This document shows positions 61,386 through 64,000 of a stretch of 64,000 bases of DNA, piece by piece. Origin of the DNA: Saccharomycopsis crataegensis. Its lineage: Eukaryota > Ascomycota > Saccharomycetes > Ascoideales > Saccharomycopsidaceae. The stretch's first letter is position 1, and each line of letters begins with the position of its first letter. Location of the stretch: contig NW_027043819.1 in NCBI RefSeq assembly GCF_037102585.1, forward strand, positions 1,240,001 to 1,304,000. Reading direction: 5' to 3'. Under the pieces are notes generated by a model. It searched no databases. It saw only the letters and a program-made list of their open reading frames with translations, and was not told the DNA's origin. The position numbers were made by a program, and so were the translations under genes.

Positions 61386-63335
61386 GCTATATGCTTCAGG
61401 TATCAAATCTCCTTGGTAACTATGGCCTCTGGTATTCTGTTTGATAGATCGTAGTAAAGGTTCTACTGCTAATGCAAATAATGAAGGGGAAAACGGATTA
61501 CCTTGGAGGGTACCATTTTTTAAATTGAATAATGGGCCGGTCATGTTGTTGATGTATAAGGATCCCGTTGTCTGCTTGAGGATGTTGATGATTAACTTGG
61601 CTAATTTTTTTCCAAAATTTAAATGGGACAATAGTTGTTCCATATATTCGTGAGATATCCTGTCGAACGCTTTCTCCAAATCCACAATTAGTATCAGCTT
61701 TTGTGGATTTGGTATTATATGCGTTTTATCTTTTGGATGAATTAGACTATCTAACATTTCTCTGAAAATGGTGATGTTGGAGAACGATGACCGGCCTGGA
61801 ATAAAACCAGCTTGATCTTCCCCTATGATATCGCGCAAGTGCTTCAACAACCTATTATTAATTATTGTGGATAATAATCGAAGATTAGTGTTGATAAGGG
61901 CTATCGGCCTATAGTTTCCAATGTTTTCTTTTGACTTTCCAGGCTTTGGTATGATGTTAAAGAGTATAGTTCGGTAGTGGAATGGTAAATTTCCTTCAGT
62001 TAGAATGTGGTTAAATTCTTGAAGAAGGATGTGTTTGATTTGGGGAAATAATTCCTTATAAAATTTGTATGGGATTCCATCTATGCCCGGTGTGGACTTC
62101 AAATTTGCCGAATCAATTGCCAGTTTGAGTTCTTCCATTGTTATGGAGGAATCCATTTTTCTCTTCTCTTCAGGAGATATTCCTTGGGTTGGAATCACGT
62201 CCTGAAGATATTTATGTATTTTTTTTGTGTCCTTTGTTCCTCTGGTTCCATCAAACAAGTCCATATAATATTCAGTTGCTATTTTCATTATCTCTTCATG
62301 AGATTGAACTAGTGACCCTTCTACATCTTTTAGCTGTTTTATTGGGCGTTGTTCTTGATATTGGTGGAAAACTTGGTTAATATGTTGATAATATTCCGTT
62401 ACTTTATCAAGTTCAGGCACTTTCACTTTTTTCAACATGTGTTTGAGTTTTTCTGCTTTGCATTTAATATCAATTATTAATTCATCGGTTCCTTGGATAT
62501 CTTCATTTATAGATTGGTGCCTGAGAACATTAATGATTCTGTCGGTCAATCTATATCTCTTCATATTATAGTAAGCCTTGGATAAAGTTAAAGTCAACTC
62601 CACTGTAACTGAATCATGTGTGGATCTTTTCCCAAAATGATTTGTTTGTGTCATATTCCATTTGTTTTCTTTGTTTTTTAAGAAGCTCCCAGTGATATAG
62701 AACCTATCCAATCTCCGGCTTTTCCCTAATTCTGATGCTTTATTAGTGAATGTTTTCTTGATGTTATGTTTGATTGAATTGAATGAGTCCTTCAAGTTCA
62801 ACAAAGTAACGAGATTAGTTAAGGATTCAGCAACTGAGTCTTCACGGCTTCTATAATTTAGGGAGTCCGAACGATCAATAAAATTATTAAAATCACCAGC
62901 TAACATGATGTTGATTGTCTTTCCTGGGAATCTAGTTTGAAGATTCTGATGTTGGGCAAGTAAACTGAGTTTGAGCTGATCATGGATCTGATTTTGCTTT
63001 TGGTATTGATTTGGATTATACAAGTTTATAATCCAGAGTGCTTGGTTATTTTCTAATTCAATTAAGACATCCGTGATGTGTTTTTGGAGTTCATGTTGGA
63101 CAGTAATACCTGCTAGTTTGGATCCTAACACTGGAATAGAATCATCAACAATTATTGCTGTTCTGGAACAGGTTGAATTATAGTATATGACTTTGTTATC
63201 GAACTGAAACGAAAAGTCTTCTGATAGATTTAGTTCTTGGAGCAAAGACACATTGGATTTTTGGGTGAAACTTATTACCAACTGGTCGCTGATACGACTC
63301 CGTTGTATATTTTGAGTATTGAATTTAATAATCAT
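61386..63335 (-). pseudogene. LINE beta ORF2: endonuclease and reverse transcriptase, interrupted by a copia element
   Basis: ATG 63335 stands five bases after the ORF1 stop. Endonuclease motifs of the APE type: KFNTQNIQ near residue 4, LLQELNL near 33, LAGDFNNFID near 145, THDSVTVEL near 245. Reverse transcriptase motifs: RPIALINTNLRL, GFIPGRSS, VDLEKAFDRIS and LQGNPFSPSL. The catalytic YxADD lies beyond the copia insertion at 55575-56193. The protein nicks target DNA and copies the LINE RNA at the nick. No lesion is seen in this block apart from the insertion. Confidence 0.92.
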
Positions 63336-63340
63336 TATGT

Positions 63341-64000
63341 TTATTCATTGGAATTTTGATTTGTCTGTTTGTTTCTGGTTGCATCAGCTTCCAGAGTTGA
63401 CAAATCATCATTGGTTGGTGTTAATTCTGTTTTCTCATGTACTGGAATTTCATCACCCAGTAGCATTTCATCCTCCTCATATTCTTCTGAATCCTCATAT
63501 TCGTCTTTTGCATCATAGATGTATTCTCCATCATTTTCATACTCCTCATCATATTCTTCGTCATTATCTTTATCAGGTTCTGCACTTGATTCAGACAGGG
63601 TTGGCTCTTTAGAGCCAGTTTGTGCCAGTTTTGATGTCACTGATGGGTGTGGGTCTTTAATGACTAACTTAATAGATTTTGGTACAAATGGTTTTGGTGC
63701 TGAAGGCTTGGTGGTGTTAATTTTGGTCAAAATTGGGGTAGAGATTGGGGTAGATTTTGGGGTAGATTTTGGGGTAGATTTTGGAGTAGAAGCTGGGGTA
63801 GAAGTTGGGTTGGACAAGGTTTGATTAGATTTTGGGGTAATTGGATGGGATCTAAACACATTCAACTTAATTCCTGGTTTGGCTGACTCTTGCTTGGTTT
63901 CAGCTGGTTTCTCCCTTTGAAGGATTTTCTTTGGTTTGACGGATGCCTTCTTTTTGGAGGCCTTTCTAACTTGATTAACCGGAGGAGGGGTGATTTGATG
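63341..64000 (-). CDS. LINE beta ORF1, C-terminal part (runs off the window)
   Basis: The frame is open from the window edge to TAA at 63341. The sequence is basic at first (KKKASVKPKKILQ), then has a low-complexity TPKS repeat (STPKSTPKSTPKSTPIS; a 12-bp DNA repeat at 63735-63800), then a very acidic stretch (EEYDEEYENDGEYIYD). This basic-then-acidic tail follows the zinc knuckles in the related ORF1 at 50907, so the knuckles probably lie outside the window. ORF2 starts five bases downstream, which suggests coupled translation. Confidence 0.8.
   Translation of the reverse strand, partial: HQITPPPVNQVRKASKKKASVKPKKILQREKPAETKQESAKPGIKLNVFRSHPITPKSNQTLSNPTSTPASTPKSTPKSTPKSTPISTPILTKINTTKPSAPKPFVPKSIKLVIKDPHPSVTSKLAQTGSKEPTLSESSAEPDKDNDEEYDEEYENDGEYIYDAKDEYEDSEEYEEDEMLLGDEIPVHEKTELTPTNDDLSTLEADATRNKQTNQNSNE

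Larger units (their letters stand above)
53177..64000 (-). mobile_element. LINE beta copy carrying a Tc1/mariner and a copia element
   Basis: A reverse-strand LINE in three visible blocks: 61386-64000 (ORF1 end, ORF2 start), 55575-56193 (after the YxADD motif) and 53177-53290 (further C-terminal). The copia element 56194-61385 and the transposon 53293-55572 lie between them. Each insertion has its own duplication (GCTAT and TA), and the LINE frame is in phase across the TA site. The LINE was therefore probably whole here until recently, apart from its 3' end, which is lost at the LTR-B1. Confidence 0.88.

Noticed and set aside
63720-63800. A CRISPR-like or satellite repeat
   Set aside because: The 12-bp repeat without spacers encodes the TPKS repeat of LINE ORF1.

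Overview
The window looks like nuclear DNA of a budding yeast (Saccharomycotina). The signs are compact introns in tRNA-Ile and tRNA-Phe, Ty1/copia elements primed by a half initiator tRNA, Ty3/gypsy LTRs lying against tRNA 5' ends, and LINEs whose ORF1 carries zinc knuckles as in the Zorro group of Candida-type yeasts. A CUG-Ser clade host is plausible, but I could not settle the genetic code from the sequence. I find no host protein-coding gene in 64 kb. The only host genes are eight tRNA genes: Ile, Ala, Thr, Phe, Glu twice, Asn and Gly. Everything else is mobile DNA, much of it nested, so this is a repeat-rich island, possibly pericentromeric or subtelomeric.

Layout. 1-12327: Ty3/gypsy copies (a 3' end, a decayed reverse-strand copy holding an 81-bp tandem repeat, a solo LTR, and a nearly complete second family). 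12339-20092: five tRNAs, two Tc1/mariner copies, one LINE with a coiled-coil ORF1, and the ORF1 of a zinc-knuckle LINE split by a solo LTR. 21039-26031: a copia element of family B1. 26032-27087: a gypsy 5' remnant whose LTR carries a tRNA-derived SINE, next to tRNA-Asn. 28094-34287: the most unusual object, a strongly AT-rich 6.2-kb block with terminal inverted repeats, a protein-primed family B DNA polymerase and three other ORFs. 34397-38690: transposon and LINE fragments, tRNA-Glu. 38842-50202: a four-layer nest (LTR, gypsy, copia, solo LTR). 50540-64000: tRNA-Gly, LINE copies, a complete Tc1/mariner transposon, and a complete copia element of family B2 inserted in a LINE.

The AT-rich block resembles the cytoplasmic linear killer-type plasmids (virus-like elements, VLEs) of yeasts. 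Its size, terminal repeats, polymerase and compact divergent layout all fit. An ATNTGA motif also stands 19-40 nt upstream of all four ORFs, like the upstream conserved sequence of those plasmids. If it is nuclear, it is a near-full-length integrated copy with both ends, not the gene fragments usually found.

The copia LTRs hold two further unusual signals. Family B1 LTRs carry 4 to 9 tandem 19-bp units, most containing a consensus heat-shock element. Family B2 LTRs carry a tRNA-like A box and B box. The two families have exchanged segments repeatedly, both in coding DNA and within LTRs. The gypsy LTRs lie 2 to 16 bp upstream of tRNA genes, as expected for Ty3-type integration, whereas copia elements insert into other repeats. 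Several solo LTRs sit without target duplications between unrelated sequences and probably mark ectopic recombination.
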